Source of the DNA: Ctenosaura bakeri
Taxonomy: Eukaryota > Chordata > Lepidosauria > Squamata > Iguanidae
Direction: 5' to 3'
DNA length: 64,000 nt
Assembly: GCA_948474755.1 (NCBI GenBank)
Contig: CAOLHI010001153.1
Span: 1-64,000 of the forward strand
Part shown: one piece after another, positions 21,902 to 32,818 of the stretch
How positions within the stretch are numbered: position 1 is the first letter of the stretch
Layout: every line of letters starts with the position of its first letter
Notes under the pieces: generated by a model
Seen by the model: only the letters and a program-made list of their open reading frames with translations
The model's database searches: none
Told to the model about the DNA's origin: nothing
Translations under genes and position numbers: made by a program

Positions 21902-23496
21902 TAGGGAGGGAATACCCATGTATCATACTATGAGTTGAGAGCTGGGACACTGGAATAAAATTGTCATAAATAATTGTGTAATAAAGGAACCCCTGCAAAA
22001 TAAATTTCCCACCCACCCAAGTAAATTTAATTCCTGAACTGACTGCCAGATTTTTTTCCCCTTTCAGCAAAATATATGTTGAAGCATGAGCATTTATCAT
22101 AGTGAAGCTCCCTGACTACCTGTGGTGATAATTCCTGCACTGCCTCTCTAGAAATTTAAAATGCCAAAGGGATGTTGTACAACCTCCCGTGAAGGTCAGT
22201 GAAATTGTGGAAAGATGCAGAATAATCTTTAGTTCTGGGTCATCCCGAAAGCTCTTGTTGATATATGATTAGTCTTGATGCCGTAAGTACAATCAAACAC
22301 GCATCCTGCTGATTGAGAGTTGCAAGAGCCATTCATGATGAGCTGGAAGGTGAAAGAAAAGCTGAAGTGGAGTTGCACTTAGTTGATTAAAAAGCAGTGC
22401 AGAAGCAGAGTCTTTGAAGGGGAGCAGACACCTGGTGTTCCTTTGCTGCTTGTACAAATGTAAGGATTGTTAAAAGTAGACTCCTGTATTCACCCCTGGG
22501 AGGAGTAAGCAGTTAACTAAGGTAAGAGTATTATCCTTACCACCTAACTTAGGAGATGAGCTATGATTATTTGACTGATGTTTTAAAAGCAAGATGGCTT
22601 ATGCAGGAAAAATTAAATGCTTTATAGTTTGGGCATTGTCAAAGAAACAACTGGAATAAAGATAATGGTTTTATGCATGAGCCTAGTTTGTTTTCCCAGC
22701 CAACATGGCGTGGATTGAACAAAAGGGGAAGAGATTGATCACTGAAAGAGTTCATGTGACTAGGAAGCTCTGTAAAGGAAATAGGAAAGCAGGAATTCTC
22801 AGCAGTAATTTACAAGTCTGCTGTATTTTCTAACATCAGCTATGAACTGCAAAAGAAGCAGAATCGAATGTGAACAGCAGGCTGGTTTCAATTACTGCTC
22901 AGAATAGAAGTGATCAGAATACAAAATTTTGAAAAACACTTTTCTTTCGTTAGACTTACCATATAAACATGTCAGGTATGTTGGAATAAAACTGGCAGGA
23001 TTTAGATTAACACAGTAAATTAGGGATCTATTGGAATCTTATCAGTTACTAGAAATTTGCTGGTGCGTTCTGCCCATTCACTCTGCTGAGTCAGTTTAGG
23101 AATGGCCAAACAAAACATGGAGCTATAATTTGTTTAATGTGTTGTCCAAATACAAGTACATATCCTCTTTTAATTTATTTCTTCTCCAGAAAACTAGAGG
23201 AGAAATCTAAGGTTTGTTTTGGATTTCACTCCCTGCTTTGCTGGCAGAAGAGCCTTGTTCCTGTGTTTAAGCTGACAGGCAAGGAAACCATGGAACAAAT
23301 CACTGAAGTTTGTCTGGCTGTTCCCGCTGCTAGTCCATGTCAACATGTTGCTCTTAATTGATATGTTAGAATTCCCATAATTCCATGGGAATTCCATTTA
23401 TTACACCATTCAAACTGGGCCTGTATGTGTACAATCCACTGTAAAATACGCATGTCAGCAAGCTATACATGACTTAGCTGTCTTTTAGTAGTAGTA
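21902..23496. other. non-coding stretch
   Basis: No assigned repeats. A 10-bp inverted repeat GAATTCCCAT/ATGGGAATTC with a 6-nt spacer lies at 23369-23394. Frames near 23137-23397 overlap on both strands and show no domain. Confidence 0.4.
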
Positions 23497-23713
23497 CACA
23501 ATGTGCCTTCAAGTTGCCTCTGACTTATAGTGACCCTATTACAGGGCTTTTTCTGACAATATTTGTTTGTGGGAGCGGGGGTGCCTTTGCCTTCCTCTGA
23601 GACTGTGAATGTGCCCAAAGTCACCCTGTGGGTTTCCATGGTCTAAGGGGGATTCAAACCCTCATCTCCAAAGCCGTAGTCCAACACTCAAATCACTACA
23701 CCACACTGGCTTT
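23497..23713 (-). mobile_element. lizard tRNA-derived SINE, near full length
   Basis: The plus strand shows GTGCCTTCAAGTTGCCTCTG, then ACTTATAGTGACCCTATTAC and GCCTTTGCCTTCCTCTGAGA, then the box-B complement GGATTCAAACCC (23650-23661) and the head complement ACTCAAATCACTACACCACA. Confidence 0.92.
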
Positions 23714-24830
23714 CCTTGGGTATCTTTTAAGGGTTGTTTACTGTTACCTGTCACTATTTGCTTATGGAGTTGGAGATTCTGAAGGAAACTTTGTACTAGG
23801 AAATGGAGAAATTCTGGTTATGCCTGCTGGTTCATTCTCAGAATACACAGTCTTTAGGAGAGTGAGCTATGAAGACAGTTGCATACTTTTCATCTGTTCT
23901 CTGGTTTATATTTTGGCAAGGATCTCTAACAGGCTGTGAAGGGAGGCATTTTTCTAAGTTCCAGGCAAATATAATTGTGCTAACAAATGCCAGGCTGCTT
24001 GAAATTGCAGTTTTCTAAAAGACATGCAGAAAAAATTGTTTTGGGAGATGTTATCCTCTAAAATTAGCGTTGTATTTGTTGTACTCTCTTATCAGACATT
24101 AGCTTATTACTTTCTTATTTTAAAGAATTGATTAGTTAAAAAATAAATGGATTCTTCTCATATACCTGAGTCTGTGGCTTTAAATCTATATAAACTAGTC
24201 TCGTTTTAAGTATTCAAGAAATGTAGTTAGTCAAATCATTTTGGCTGCTCAATTGAAAAGAATTAATAACTGGAATTCCTGTAATATATCTGTCTGAAAC
24301 GTTAATGTTTATCATAATAAACAGGTAAATTACACCGTTTACATGCAATAGTAGATGGGCTTGATTCCAAGCCTCAGAATTTGCAAAACACTTTGATGTC
24401 ATAAACATCTAACTTGACCCATTCTTTTTCATTGTATCCCCTCTGCATGAAGGAACTCCAGTGAAGTTAGCTTGTCTGAAGAGAGCCATGTATACTCCTT
24501 TTCAGATAGTTTGGTTGCATATGAACTCAATTAGGAGATTACTAGATGATTGGAAAATATTCGTCTTAAAGTATACAATTTGAGTGTCAATAGGAAAATT
24601 GTTCTTCTTAATGAGAAGCATCCTAATTGTGTTCTGACATGTGATAAGAGAGAGAGGTAGAGGAATAAAGACTATTACAGTCCATTCAGCAATCATAAAT
24701 TTGATGTAGGAAGGAAGATAGATTTTTAAAAAACAACACAAAAAAGTAGGCCAGGACAAAAAGGCTTTAAAAGCCTGCATTTATCTTGCACCATTATTTA
24801 AAGTGTATGTAATGCATCATTGCTGGTTAC
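23714..24830. other. AT-rich non-coding stretch
   Basis: Short minus-strand frames (24214-24408, 24502-24780) are Ile/Phe/Leu-rich and lack motifs. Confidence 0.4.
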
Positions 24831-24834
24831 TGAG

Positions 24835-24920
24835 TGCATCTGATATGGTTCCATCTCCAAAGCTAAACAGGTCTGGGCCTGGCTAATAAATAAATGTCTG
24901 ATCCATTGGGAATTCCTATA
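24835..24920 (+). mobile_element. 5S-rRNA-derived SINE fragment
   Basis: CATCTGATATGGTTCCATCT, CCAAAGCTAAACAGGTCTGG and GCCTGGCTAATAAATA follow the 5S rRNA order (GATCTC.GAAGCTAAGCAGGGT.GGCCTGGTTAGTAC). It is much decayed and both ends are lost. Confidence 0.55.
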
Positions 24921-25139
24921 TTTTCCTATGAGCTTGTTGGATACAAAGGAAACAAATAGCATCATTGTCATGGTGAAAGGGCTGTGGTTTTAGGTCTATT
25001 GTGATTCCTTCCCCCCAAATTTTTTACCATTGGCCCTTCAAGTGACAAGCTAATCTCTTGTTTATAGCCTGGGAATCTGTTCCACTGGGCCTTATTTCCA
25101 GATGGTCAATGTGTAGAACTGGGCTCTGCTTTTCAACCC

Positions 25140-25190
25140 TGGAAACTGTTTTACTAGAATCTACTCCTATGTAGATACGCATAGACTTTA
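25140..25190. repeat. fragment of the 'ACTTACTGAGTAGACATGCAT' reptile repeat
   Basis: ATCTACTCCTATGTAGATACGCATAGA resembles in part the common reptile repeat in which TGAGTAGACATGCATAGGAT follows a run of sequence related to ACTTACCTGGGAGTAAG. Short and weak. Confidence 0.3.
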
Positions 25191-25408
25191 ATTGTGCTTT
25201 GGAAAAATGTCAGAATTGGTAAAAATTACAAAGGTCTTCCCTTAGTTTAAAAAGCACTTCATAATTAAAAGAACCCGAGGAAAAGGAAATGAAAGGAGGT
25301 GGAAGAAATGATATGACACTGATAGGAGAGGAGCTTATTGTGTACTATATATCATGCTTATTTGCTTATACTGTCCTACATTTACAAAACTTTACATATA
25401 CATTGGTG

Positions 25409-25456
25409 ATAATATTGACTCAGCATTTAATCTGTTAAATGCTGAGTCAATATTAT
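25409..25456. repeat. 22-bp perfect inverted repeat with 4-nt loop
   Basis: The left arm starts ATAATATTGACTCAGCATTT at 25409 and ends TAA at 25430. After TCTG, the exact reverse complement runs from 25435 to 25456. Each arm contains TGACTCA, so the right arm reads TGCTGAGTCA, the NF-E2/Maf-AP-1 consensus. Confidence 0.95.
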
Positions 25457-25672
25457 TGTTAGTGAACATGTTAAGTTTCATAGATGTAGTATATACTAAG
25501 CCTCAGCCAGTAAAAAGCAATGGCCCAGTTGCCTAACTGGTAAAAGGCTGGGTGACAGGGAGTCATAAGAACATGTGCAGTCCTCAGATTGCTGCTTGCT
25601 TCCCACTCTTGGTCAGACGGAAGAGGTGGCCTATAGCACAGCAATTCTTAAAATAAGGTCACTATTTGCCAA

Positions 25673-25907
25673 TATGACGTAGTGGTTTGAGTTTTGGGCT
25701 AGTAGAACTCTGGGAAACCAGGGCTCAGATCCCTATCTGATCAAGGAAACCTACTGGGTGACCTTGGGCAAGTCAAACTCTCTCAGCCTCAGAGGAAAAC
25801 ATGGCAAAGCCCCTCTGAACAAATCTTGTCCATGAAACCCTATGATAGGTTCATCTTAGGGTTGCCATAAATTAGAAATGACTTACAGACACACAACAAT
25901 GACAAAA
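25673..25907 (+). mobile_element. lizard tRNA-derived SINE, near full length
   Basis: It has a head with TGACGTAGTGGTTTGAGTTT, box-B-like GGCTCAGATCC, a middle with CTGGGTGACCTTGGGCAAGT and GATAGGTTCATCTTAGGGTT, and a 3' tail CTTACAGACACACAACAATG. Confidence 0.93.
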
Positions 25908-26158
25908 ACCTGCTAGCAATGCAATTTAGCTTGATAAGACAGTCACTGAGCTAGATTGCCCCTTAGTTTTGAGCCAACATCTCAGAGAGCTTCCCTATTT
26001 AGATACTCAAGGAACCAGTTTGCAAAATGTAATGACCTAGGGAAACTGTAGTATTCCGTGCAGATTAGGCGTCAGTGTTTGCCTACTGCCGTTTATAGGG
26101 ATAGTCACAGAGTTAGATATGCATGCCATTCTCCTTTGTAAGGGCAGTTCACATCGGC

Positions 26159-26914
26159 CAGTGATTCCCAACTTGGGTTATGTATACCCCCAGGCCTATG
26201 AATGAGGACATTTAGGGATATGTGAAAAAAATGGAATAGCAGCAGGAAAAATGCAAAGTAGAAGCCGTTCTCAGAGGACATCACAATTCGATGGAGTTCA
26301 TGATTGCCCATGGTGTTGACATTCCTGTCCTGGAACCTTAAGGGATGGGAGGTTAAATCATAGAGATGAAGGGAAGAGCCAAAATGCCAGCTGCAGTTGG
26401 CCCACAAATTTAGAAAGAAAGAAAAAAAGAGTCTTTCTCACATACGTATGCACATGCCTTCACACATACATATGCACAAGCCTTCTATTTGAGTTGCTGC
26501 AACCCTAGCCCCACTCACGCTAGATGGCTTTTTGAGCCTTACATGCATGCGTTCTTATCTCCCTCTTCCCTCTGTCCTTGTCCACAAGGACAGAGCACAT
26601 CCAGTGGAGATACCCAGTTACACTTGAAATCCATCTTAGGAAGGGATGTGCAGCACCAATCACTCTCCTTTGCCTTCAGCCAGCAGCAGACTGGATCTTG
26701 ACACTGCAGAGAGTGTCTAGGTGGATAATGGGGCATGATGGGATGGAGATGCTGGCTCAGGGAGGCTGGCCCAACACCCAGCCTTCTGTGGGTGTGGGGG
26801 ACGTCTCCTCAGAGTTCATAGAAGCTTTCTGGTTGGGCTTTTTTCCCCTCAAAGAAAGGACATGACGGGGGTGTGTGTACAATTTATGGAAATGAGAAAA
26901 AGTTGGGAATCACC
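26159..26914. mobile_element. hAT-type non-autonomous DNA transposon, about 755 bp
   Basis: The left end is CAGTGATTCCCAACTTGGG; the right end read on the minus strand is TGGTGATTCCCAACTTTTTC. This is the familiar hAT/Charlie end 'CAGTGATTCCCAAC'. The flanking octamers ACATCGGC and AGATATGC are only partly alike, so the target duplication has decayed. The interior is moderately GC-rich and carries no transposase frame; frames at 26489-26865 (plus) and 26539-26736 (minus) are unlike hAT proteins. Confidence 0.7.
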
Positions 26915-28277
26915 AAGATATGCCAAGGAAGATTTTCTTTTTCTTTTTGTTAAGGAGACGCAGATTAAACCTTTTGAAGCTCAGACTCTCAGCTAAGGGC
27001 TTCTAGAGGCCCCCTTTTGTCTCCTTGTACTTCCTCAGTCATCTCCAACAGATCAGATTCTGCATGTCAAGCCAGGCTAGGAATAAAATAACATTCAAAT
27101 GATTATTGCTGTGTAATATCCAAACATTGCATACCCTCCATCCTTGTAACAAATATGGTTGTGCAAATGTGCATAGGAATGACTCAGAAGAAATAAAGTA
27201 TCATTTTTTTCAAAGAAGAAGAACAAGAAAGAAGTATTGAAGGAGTGTTTGTGTTTTTTTGTTTGTTTGTTTTGCTTTTTTAAGCAATTGCATAACATCT
27301 AGGATTCATATATACTGTGCCTCAGCAGAGAGAAAAATGGAAGTATTGAATAAAATAATTTTTCTGTTTTTAATTCTTCAGTATTACGTAGTTTGTGGAA
27401 TTTCTTGGGGTAGGCCTAAGACATAGGGGGTCATATTCCTTACTTGAGGTTGGTTTTGTAGCTTCATTCTTTTGTTATATTCTTGACTATCCCACCTTCG
27501 ATTTTATAAAATCAAATCTTGACTGCATTGATAAATAGATATATAGATGTGTATAGGCACACATATAACCGTACACAATCTTTTACTGTACCCTTATTTC
27601 TTGAATTCCCTAGAAATTCCCCAAAGTTCCACTTAATTCTTTAAAATTGATAAAGAAGCAGTATGGTTGGTTGGCTTGCCCTCAACCAGCCACATCATCA
27701 CCAGTCCCCAAAAAAGAGATTGATTAACTGCAGAACTGGTTTGTCTCTGCAGAGCTAGAGAGATTTACATATCCACAGAGGTCTTCTGCCTTGACAAGAT
27801 TATTCAGTTTCAAAGCCTTTAACAAGGCACTGAGAGACTGGCTGAAAACCTTCACCGACAGCTGTGTGACAAAATGTTTCCCTGGGTGCATTTTTCATTG
27901 CAGTTTACACAAATAGACTAGTACTAGCACAGTTCTTGTAGGTCATTATCACCAGCACAGTAGAAAATGTCCACAGATTTCTCTCATTCACCATTTACAG
28001 TTTTTCCCCTTCAGGTCAGAAAAGGGCCCAGGACATAAAATATCATTAAAAATACAAGGTCTTACATTTGTTTTATTTTTGTTTTATTTATTTATTTGTG
28101 CCTCAGCTAATGAACAAAGTAGGGGTAAAAACTTTCCAATAAAAAGTGATCCAGAATTAAGTGTCTCTGCAGTTTTATTTTTTTCCCTTGAAAACCAGCA
28201 TTCTGGGTATAAAATATCCAAAAAATCAGCTAGGTCTTGCCAGTGGATTGATTTTCAATCCCAGATAGTTTTTTTTA
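26915..28277. other. AT-rich non-coding stretch
   Basis: Poly-T and TTTG runs occur near 27240-27285, and TTTA runs near 28070-28100. No element or gene is named. Confidence 0.4.
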
Positions 28278-28455
28278 CTGTTGTTGTGTGCCTTCAAGTC
28301 ATTTCTGACTTATGGCAATCCTAAGGCCTGGCAGCTGAGGCTGTGTGACACGCTCAAGGTTTACCTACTGGGTTTCCATGGCTGAGCAGGAAATAAAACC
28401 CTCTTCTTCAGGGTTGTAGTGCACCACTCAAATCACTACATCACACTGACTCTAG
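28278..28455 (-). mobile_element. lizard tRNA-derived SINE
   Basis: The plus strand reads TTGTTGTGTGCCTTCAAGTC, ATTTCTGACTTATGGCAATC, GGTTTCCATGGCTGAGCAGG and ACTCAAATCACTACATCACA. The middle is shortened by a deletion of roughly 40-50 bp after 28330. Confidence 0.9.
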
Positions 28456-29635
28456 GAATGAAAAATGTGCTGTGGTATTCTCTCCTCTACAAACGAATAA
28501 CAATTAAAAAAATAGAAACAAAAACAAAACCATGATCCAAGGATGCCAGCTTCAGTCTCATGCTGTTGATACTGCATTCAGATTTGTTTGGGGACATTTT
28601 TTACCCTGAGATATGCTAGAATTTGACCTTGTTTAAGTTTCCTTGTTTTTTTCCCCTCTCTTATTGTTGAAATTGCTCTCATTGTACATTTATTCTGGTC
28701 AAGGTTAACAGTCTGTATTTTCCTACCTTAGAATTTTTTGTCTTGGTAAATTTGTTAATGTGAAATAGATTGGAGAAAATAATTTTTTAACCATGTGATT
28801 TCTTGAAGTCCGGAGGGCTTGTACATCCTTCCTAGGCTTGTTACTGAAACAGATTTGTTATGTTTACTGTTTTTACAAATGCAAAAGAACTCAGAGTGCA
28901 AAAGAATGACCTTCAGTGTTTAGAGTTCTTGCCTGCAGGGTATGAACTGTTCTACTGATTGCTAGAATTATTAATAAGTTGCAGCATGTTGTGTAGAAAC
29001 AGTATTCCCTTTCTCTGATTTAAAGTTGCATCAATCATAGAAGTTCTAGTAACGTTGTGTAGTTCTGGTGTATTGTGCAGTCTGCTATTTTCTTGTATTA
29101 TTAGTCTACTCAAGAGTGTCCCTCTCCCTAGTCCTTTCCTCAAACCTGTCAGTTTTTGCACCTCTGGAGATAAGCATGAGCATAAATCTGCTGTGACTAT
29201 TTTCAAGCGCAGGTTTCACACTCAGTACCATTCTGTTTCTCTTCCACAACTTGGAAAGACACTCATTTGGATTACTAGTCCCAGAATCTCCTAGCCAGCA
29301 TTGCCAATAGACCAGTTGTCTGAGGATTTGGATAGTTGTATTCCAAAAAATAAGTTTCTACATTCTTCTCTCTTCCTTCCCCACAGAATGTTGGAAGAGC
29401 ACTGTTGGATCACCTTGGGAACAAGGCTTTGCTTTTGGTTCCTCAGTCTGTTTCCAATAGAAATGAGCTTCATGTCCAAAACGCAATAATTGTAAAGGCA
29501 CCCTACTCCTAAACAAGGAGATGCCACAAACTAGCGCTATCAGTAGCCGTTGATAAACCTACTCTGAATGAATTTATGTCTTCTTTAAAAGAAAACAAAC
29601 TCTCAGTCATTGCTGCTTTGAAATCCACAACCTCT
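28456..29635. other. non-coding stretch
   Basis: A patch at 29262-29313 (ACTAGTCCCAGAATCTCCTA, then GCCAGCATTGCCAATAG) belongs to the palindromic ACTACAACTCCCA family. Overlapping small frames on both strands (28952-29294, 29291-29527) are not supported. Confidence 0.4.
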
Positions 29636-29890
29636 ATTCCTATTGTTACCCCAAAATGTGGGTGACTTGGAGGTCCACCCACAATGGTAGTACCTCCATT
29701 CAAAGGTGGGAAATTATTTATTATTAGGAGGTCTGAGAGAGGGGAGCAACCTAGTGATAGCTTTCCACCAGTGTTTACAGAGTCTTTGTGGGGAAGAATC
29801 AGCCAGAGATTCAAGTTAAACTGAAATGTGTTTTATTAAGGGAATTAACAATCACACGCAAGACATAAGCACTCATGCAATCACACAAGG
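29636..29890 (-). mobile_element. LTR-like dispersed repeat, copy 1
   Basis: It aligns over about 250 bp with 63744-64000 in the same orientation. Shared landmarks are GTTACCCCAAAATGTGGGTG / GTTACCACAAAACCTGGGTG, GGTCCACCCA, TTCCACCAGTGTTTA, CAGCCAGAGA and AATGTGTTTTATT. On the minus strand the last gives an AATAAA signal (29832-29837). The layout suggests the poly(A) and downstream part of an LTR read on the minus strand, but LTR ends and coding parts are not visible. Confidence 0.5.
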
Positions 29891-30190
29891 CTAGCTGAAG
29901 GAGAAAGGGAAGAAAGTTGTTGATAGTAAAGTTTCAAGGGTAATGAGAGTGATAATTACCAATCCAGAGAGCAGTGAAGAAACAGCAAAATGACTTAGAC
30001 TCGCTTCTAAGGACAGTACAGGATGAGCTAATGGCCTTAGCATTAGGTGATAGTGGGGAAAATGTGGAAATTCACAGGTCAGTGGGAAGAAGTGTTGAAA
30101 CAAAGAACGGTTTGGTTGGAGCTTCCCATGGCTCTTGTCTGAGAGCAGAATTGTTACAGCCTATTATCTCTGGAGTTACTTGGTGATTGC

Positions 30191-31296
30191 TTGATTATGG
30201 CCTAGCTATGCTTGGAGGGGATCTTTGACCTATTTTGCAACGTACATGTTCAGCCAGCATCTTTCTTTTGTTCAACTTGGCCATACAGTGACGTCAGGGT
30301 ACATTTTATATCAATGCCAGTTAATATATCTTTCCAATTAAATGGTATTTCGCCAATTAAACAATATCAAAGGGTGGGAGTATATGGCCTGCCAACACTG
30401 TCAGTTGTTACTAGACTTCCATAACCTCTGGCTGGATTTGATGGGAGCTTCAGTCTAATGCCATCTGTTATACTGCCACATTCCTTACCCTTAGACTAGA
30501 CTAAGCCGTGGGCCCAGTATATTCTTTACATCCCAGTATATTATTGTAGTATGTGTTTGTTATTGAGTTTGAGGACCCTGCTTCTATTCCCACACCACTG
30601 ATAAATGTCTCATTTGAAGGATGGTGGAACATTTCTGTTATGACCCTAGATTTGTGGAACTAGTGGATTAAAACCACCTGTGTGTGAGCACCCAACTCTC
30701 TTTAAAGTGGATTGAAAAGTTGGCAGAATTGTTTCTATTCGTGAAAGAATCCATATCACATATTCTAATGGCACATCAAAGCAGTTGATTAAAGTTTTGC
30801 TGCACAGCATGAAGTGAAGTAAAGGTGGCATAGCAGTACATGCTATCCATTAGGGAGATTATGTTAGAAAGGTTCTACTATACTAAATGTCAGAGTAGCT
30901 TAGGCAAACAAGTACTGTAATATTCACTTGAAGATCTGCCCTGGAGCTAAGAATTGAGGTGTACTCTTTCAACCAATGTAAACAGTAGTTCCTTTCCTTC
31001 TACAAGGCAGTACTGTTTGCAGTAGTTAAAAGTGTACGTCTTGGCTCTTAGTTTTAACTATTGAAATGCATATTTCTAGGGTTTACATTATGAATGTTAT
31101 TGCCAAATACGAACAAATTTCTTTTAAAACACCAACCAAAAACTGAACCAAATGCCTCTGGAATTTTTGATGGGGATACAAGTGGTACCTACTGTGTATA
31201 CTTGTGCCAAAATTACATTTGTTAGAACCATTGAATCAGTACAGTTTACATGTTGATATACCAGGTTATCATTTGATTCCAGGAACTTTACTCTGT
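30191..31296. other. AT-rich non-coding stretch
   Basis: A GATGGGAGCTTCAGTCTAAT patch at about 30438-30460 may be a relic of the palindromic DNA-element family. Nothing else is assigned. Confidence 0.4.
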
Positions 31297-31735
31297 TGAG
31301 GCTAATAATAATAATATAATATTTCTATCCCGCCTCTCCCCATGGATCGAGGCGGCGAACAACAATAATACATTAATTACATTAAAAAACATACCCGATC
31401 CTCCCCACCCACCAACCCACCTAAAACCAACCCCCTAAAACACACAACAATTAACAATTAACAACAATCAACTGACTATTAAAAGAACAGCAAGACAGTT
31501 GGTGGGAGGCGGTGGAAGTACTAGTCTGGGAAGGCCCGTCGGAAGAGAGCAGTCTCGACTGCTTTTTTAAAGCAGTCAAGACTGGTAATATGCCGGGTCT
31601 CCTCCGGCAGGCCATTCCATAACTTGGGAGCGATAGAAGAGAAGGTCCTCTGGGTAACTGCAGCCAACCTAGTTCTGACTGACCGCAGTAAATTCCTCCC
31701 AGAGGACCTTAGTGTGCGGGGTGGATTATATGGGA
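31297..31735 (-). mobile_element. L2/CR1-group LINE, 3' UTR end
   Basis: On the plus strand, CTATCCCGCCTCTCCCCATG leads into a long A/C-rich stretch, then TCTCGACTGCTTTTTTAAAG, CCTCCGGCAGGCCATTCCAT, GAGAAGGTCCTCTGGGTAAC and AATTCCTCCCAGAGGACC. The order matches the 3' part of the longer minus-strand LINE at 36525-37100. Several CpGs are intact (CGGCGAAC, CCGTCGGAAG), so it appears younger than the other LINEs here. No coding part is included. Confidence 0.75.
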
Positions 31736-32465
31736 TAACTGGATTTAATAACTGGATTTAAGCTTCAGTGATGGACTTGGACAGTCTCATGTTTGCTTTG
31801 AATGAAAGGAAAGGCACTTCTGCTTGTGCAAAATTCCCCTGTCCTATTTGCACTATTTTCTCTTTCTTCCTGCAAGGTCTTATGGATGGTGCTCAAGTGT
31901 CTTTGTGGGTAAGGGGCTGTACAGAGGGCTGCGGCAGGTACTAGGGACATAAACACATCTTTTTGGAAAATAGGCATCTGTGTCAACCTATCTACAGATT
32001 GTCTTGTGCAGAATATTTTGAAAACTTGTTCTGTCAGGATCCAAAACCAGTTTCTAATGAGTGCTAGCTCCAAAAAGATCCAGCAGATTGTCACTTTACA
32101 TTTTTTTTCTTACAAAGAAATGATCTTTGTGTAAGAAAACAGATGATTACTGTATCACGTGCCTGCTGTATATACACAGACAACAGGAAAACCACAATGT
32201 ATTTCAGCTGCTAGAGTAAGAATATGTATTCCTAGAACAACACTACCTTTGTGTAGGGCTGAGTGGGGTATTAATGTATTCAGCACCCTGCAAAATAGGG
32301 GGTTGCATTTGTTATGCATTCTTTGGTTTTGTTTGCTTGTTATGTGTATCAGCAATTTGTTTCTGTTAGAGTCAGCATAGCAGACGTGATGGCCCACACT
32401 GTTAATTATTATGGCTATGTTCCTATTCAAAGTCTGTAGTTCATTTTAAGAGCTCTCTTGTTATT
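31736..32465. other. non-coding stretch
   Basis: A direct repeat AACTGGATTTA occurs twice at 31737-31759 next to the LINE end. Frames 31765-32094 (minus, 109 codons) and 32155-32430 (minus, 91 codons) show no domain I recognise. Confidence 0.35.
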
Positions 32466-32470
32466 TAATG

Positions 32471-32818
32471 TTATGTGTGCATCAGGTTGGTATAAATAGG
32501 CCCATGTAATCTAAATTTGTTCAGCAGTACATTTGCTTTTTCCCTGCAAAAATCTTCATTGCATATTCCATCATAGCAATTAGGGCATCTTGCCTGTGTC
32601 CAAATTGTTGCGAGGGTATCAGGAAGTGGACAGAAATCTTTGCATCTATGTCTCAGATAGTACTTTCTCCCCTCATAATTGGGAACTGCAACAAAATATT
32701 GCATTGTGAAATACTTATGTTCACTGGTCCAGTTACTGTCACAGTATTCAATTTCATTTCCCTCCCACACAGTCTTTTGTTTCTTTACCCTAGAATTAAG
32801 GCAGTATTCCAGGGGCAC
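32471..32818 (-). CDS. possible terminal exon with Ly6/uPAR-like cysteine pattern (hypothetical)
   Basis: This is an open frame of 115 codons ending at TAA (32471-32473). The first in-frame start is GTG and the frame stays open about 12 codons further upstream (to about 32855), so the true 5' limit may be a splice acceptor; a weak one, TTCTAG, lies at about 32788-32793. The last 60 residues contain RHRCKDFCP, then RCPNCYDGICNED. A C-x3-C-P step followed by a C-x(2)-C-x4-C-N end resembles the C-terminal half of three-finger Ly6/uPAR proteins (for example PATE or LYPD types), except that the usual adjacent Cys pair is replaced by C-x2-C. About 25 residues follow the CN. No partner exon with a CYxC start was found within about 2 kb upstream. 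It could be a pseudo-exon or chance. Confidence 0.25.
   Translation of the reverse strand: MPLEYCLNSRVKKQKTVWEGNEIEYCDSNWTSEHKYFTMQYFVAVPNYEGRKYYLRHRCKDFCPLPDTLATIWTQARCPNCYDGICNEDFCREKANVLLNKFRLHGPIYTNLMHT

Noticed and set aside
24835..24920. Possible genuine 5S rRNA gene or pseudogene
   Set aside because: Only a diverged middle is present, and a 5S-headed SINE at 55769 explains the family better.
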